Source: Verrucomicrobiota bacterium (GTDB lineage: Bacteria; Verrucomicrobiota; Verrucomicrobiia; Limisphaerales; UBA9464). From it: a DNA stretch of 7,061 nt. The notes beneath the pieces were generated by a model. It worked only from the letters and a program-made list of their open reading frames with translations, was not told where the DNA came from and searched no databases. The stretch spans positions 1-7,061 of the forward strand of contig JAFLEG010000227.1 in NCBI GenBank assembly GCA_017302195.1, in the 5' to 3' direction. Both the position numbers and the translations under genes were made by a program. Positions within the stretch are counted from its first letter, which is position 1. Each line of letters begins with the position of its first letter. Below, piece after piece: positions 5,743-7,061 of the stretch.

Positions 5743-7061
5743 CTACTCGGCTTCGGTCTCCGACAGGATTTTCCGGTAGGTCTGGCGGGCGTGTTCATAG
5801 TCCGCCCGGGCCTGGGTCAGCTCCGGTTCCTTGAGGAACCGCTCCTTCTGGGACCAGCACTGGTCCACGCCCTTCAGGCACCATTCGACGCTCCGGCGCG
5901 AGGCCCGCACCGGCTTGCCATCCACCAGCACCCAGACCGGATTGGTATGGGCGCTGGGCAGGATGCGCAGGGCGACCCAACTGCTGCGCTCGACCGGCAC
6001 CTGGAAGTCCACATCGCGCATCGTGCCGTCAGCAACGATCTCGGTCCGCGCCACGGGCCAGCCGTTGACCAGCACCTCCACCGGCACCGTACGCGTCGCA
6101 CCGATCCGCGCCCGTTCGATGTCCCAATAGGGCTTCTCGGCGTAGGGACGGGCCTGGATCTCCGGACGCGGCGTCTCATCGAGTCGGGCGGCAACCCGTC
6201 CCGTGACCCGGACCTTTCCCGGCGCCTCCAGGCGCACCTCGCTGGCGCCCACCCCCATGGCCGCGCCGTTCACGGCGAAGTCGAGCAGGTGGCTGCGGCC
6301 GTCGGTGACGTAGTTGCGTCCCGACCGGATCCCCTCGCACCACGCCTCATAGTCCAGCTTGCCCTCCAGCTTCACATAGCTGCGGCCCAGTCCGACCCGG
6401 TCGCCGTAGATGCACGGAAAGTCCGTCTCCCCGCTGATGCGCGTGCGAAAGCCGCAGTTCAGGGTCTGGTACCAGATGTTCAACTCCCAGACGTAGGGGG
6501 TGTCCACAGTGGAGATGAAGTCCACCGCCGGCACCGGTTTGCCATCGGGACCTGGAACCGTGTGGGTGACGTCCATGATGTACTCGTTGGCACCAATGCC
6601 ATCGAAGGGCGGCACGATGAAATTGGGCAGCTCGGCGGTCTTCACCTGCAGGCCCCAGCCGCTGTGCGCGGGCCCGCACAGCGCCCCCTGGCGATGGGCC
6701 CAGCGAAGGGTGTTCAGCCCCAGCTTCGGCCAGTGGTGCTTGGAGTCGCCGCCCGGATACATCTGCTCCCGCAGGCGGAGCAGGCAGAGGTGTCCGCTCT
6801 CGTGCGACCCAAACCCCGAGACCTCGACATCGTAGCGCAGCAGATAGGGATGCGTGGAGACCTTGTCGTCCACGCCGGTGAAGAACTGCTTCTGATAGTC
6901 GAAGCAGGGTCCCCAGGTGAGGTTGGACCCGATCTTGAGGTCCTCCCCCAGGCAGTGGCGCATCATGTCCGGGGCGTGAACCCCCTCGGTGGGATTGGTG
7001 TAGTGCGCGCAGCCCGCCGCGTGGATGTGATGGTCGCCCGACCACCACCCTGTCAGTGACG
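5743..7061 (-). CDS. CehA/McbA family metallohydrolase (PHP-like), N-terminus beyond the window
   Basis: This is the C-terminal 438 residues of a large protein whose frame stays open to the right edge. The first visible segment carries GWWSGDHHIHAAGC; DHHIH is encoded at 7035-7021 and is the N-terminal metal-binding motif of the PHP-like CehA/McbA family. Further conserved histidine and acidic motifs follow: GFGSHESGHL, CGPAHSGWG, ISGETDFPCIYGD and GRNYVTDGRSHLLDF. The last 170 or so residues form a beta-rich domain and a charged C-terminal helix rich in Glu, Lys and Arg. Named members hydrolyse carbamate or phosphonate-type esters, but most relatives in environmental Verrucomicrobiota and Planctomycetota are uncharacterised, so no substrate is assigned. 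The ATG at 6966 is internal because the DHHIH motif lies upstream of it. The gene converges on the copper/oxidase pair and has no apparent functional link to it. A long antisense frame on the + strand is a GC-driven shadow. Confidence 0.85.
   Translation of the reverse strand, partial: SLTGWWSGDHHIHAAGCAHYTNPTEGVHAPDMMRHCLGEDLKIGSNLTWGPCFDYQKQFFTGVDDKVSTHPYLLRYDVEVSGFGSHESGHLCLLRLREQMYPGGDSKHHWPKLGLNTLRWAHRQGALCGPAHSGWGLQVKTAELPNFIVPPFDGIGANEYIMDVTHTVPGPDGKPVPAVDFISTVDTPYVWELNIWYQTLNCGFRTRISGETDFPCIYGDRVGLGRSYVKLEGKLDYEAWCEGIRSGRNYVTDGRSHLLDFAVNGAAMGVGASEVRLEAPGKVRVTGRVAARLDETPRPEIQARPYAEKPYWDIERARIGATRTVPVEVLVNGWPVARTEIVADGTMRDVDFQVPVERSSWVALRILPSAHTNPVWVLVDGKPVRASRRSVEWCLKGVDQCWSQKERFLKEPELTQARADYEHARQTYRKILSETEAE

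Noticed and set aside
5260..7059. Long 599-codon open frame on the + strand
   Set aside because: It lies antisense to the CehA/McbA gene, which has clear metal-binding motifs. The + frame gives Arg/Pro/His-rich sequence with no recognisable domain, typical of a GC-rich shadow.

Overview
The window is GC-rich (roughly two thirds G+C by eye) and densely coded. Six genes cover all but about 240 bases: five run on the + strand and a sixth converges on them from the right edge. No rRNA, tRNA, CRISPR array, insertion sequence or phage gene is visible. The gene set suggests a Verrucomicrobiota or Planctomycetota-type bacterium: a CtaG/polyferredoxin fusion, a large CehA/McbA-type hydrolase, and an ADP-ribosylglycohydrolase next to an SPFH protein and an NAD-kinase-like protein. 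I favour Verrucomicrobiota, but this rests on recalled gene content and not on a marker gene.

Left block (1-2682): three co-directional genes with a nucleotide/NAD theme. First is the C-terminal part of an ADP-ribosylglycohydrolase (5' end outside the window). Next is a cytosolic-looking SPFH/band-7 protein whose frame is broken by an apparent one-base deletion near 1361-1367. Last is an NAD-kinase-like protein with a modified GGDG motif (GQDG). The SPFH stop overlaps a possible GTG start of the NAD-kinase-like gene, so those two are almost certainly cotranscribed. The SPFH gene follows the hydrolase after 68 bases.

Middle block (2755-5639): two genes overlapping by ATGA. The first encodes a 757-residue membrane protein that joins a CtaG (caa3-type cytochrome oxidase copper-assembly) domain to a NapH/CcoG-like polyferredoxin and a further membrane domain. 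The second is a small two-helix membrane protein with an extracytoplasmic beta-rich domain that resembles FixH/CcoH or YtkA-like proteins. Together they look like a compact copper-reduction and copper-insertion unit for a haem-copper oxidase, comparable to ccoGH but built around CtaG. No oxidase subunit gene lies in the window.

Right block (5743-7061, minus strand): the C-terminal 438 residues of a CehA/McbA-family metallohydrolase (PHP-like), running off the right edge. The 103-base convergent gap holds a perfect inverted repeat that could act as a weak bidirectional terminator.

The most interesting points are the CtaG-polyferredoxin fusion with its FixH-like partner, the ADP-ribosylglycohydrolase/SPFH/NAD-kinase-like cluster, and the SPFH frameshift.
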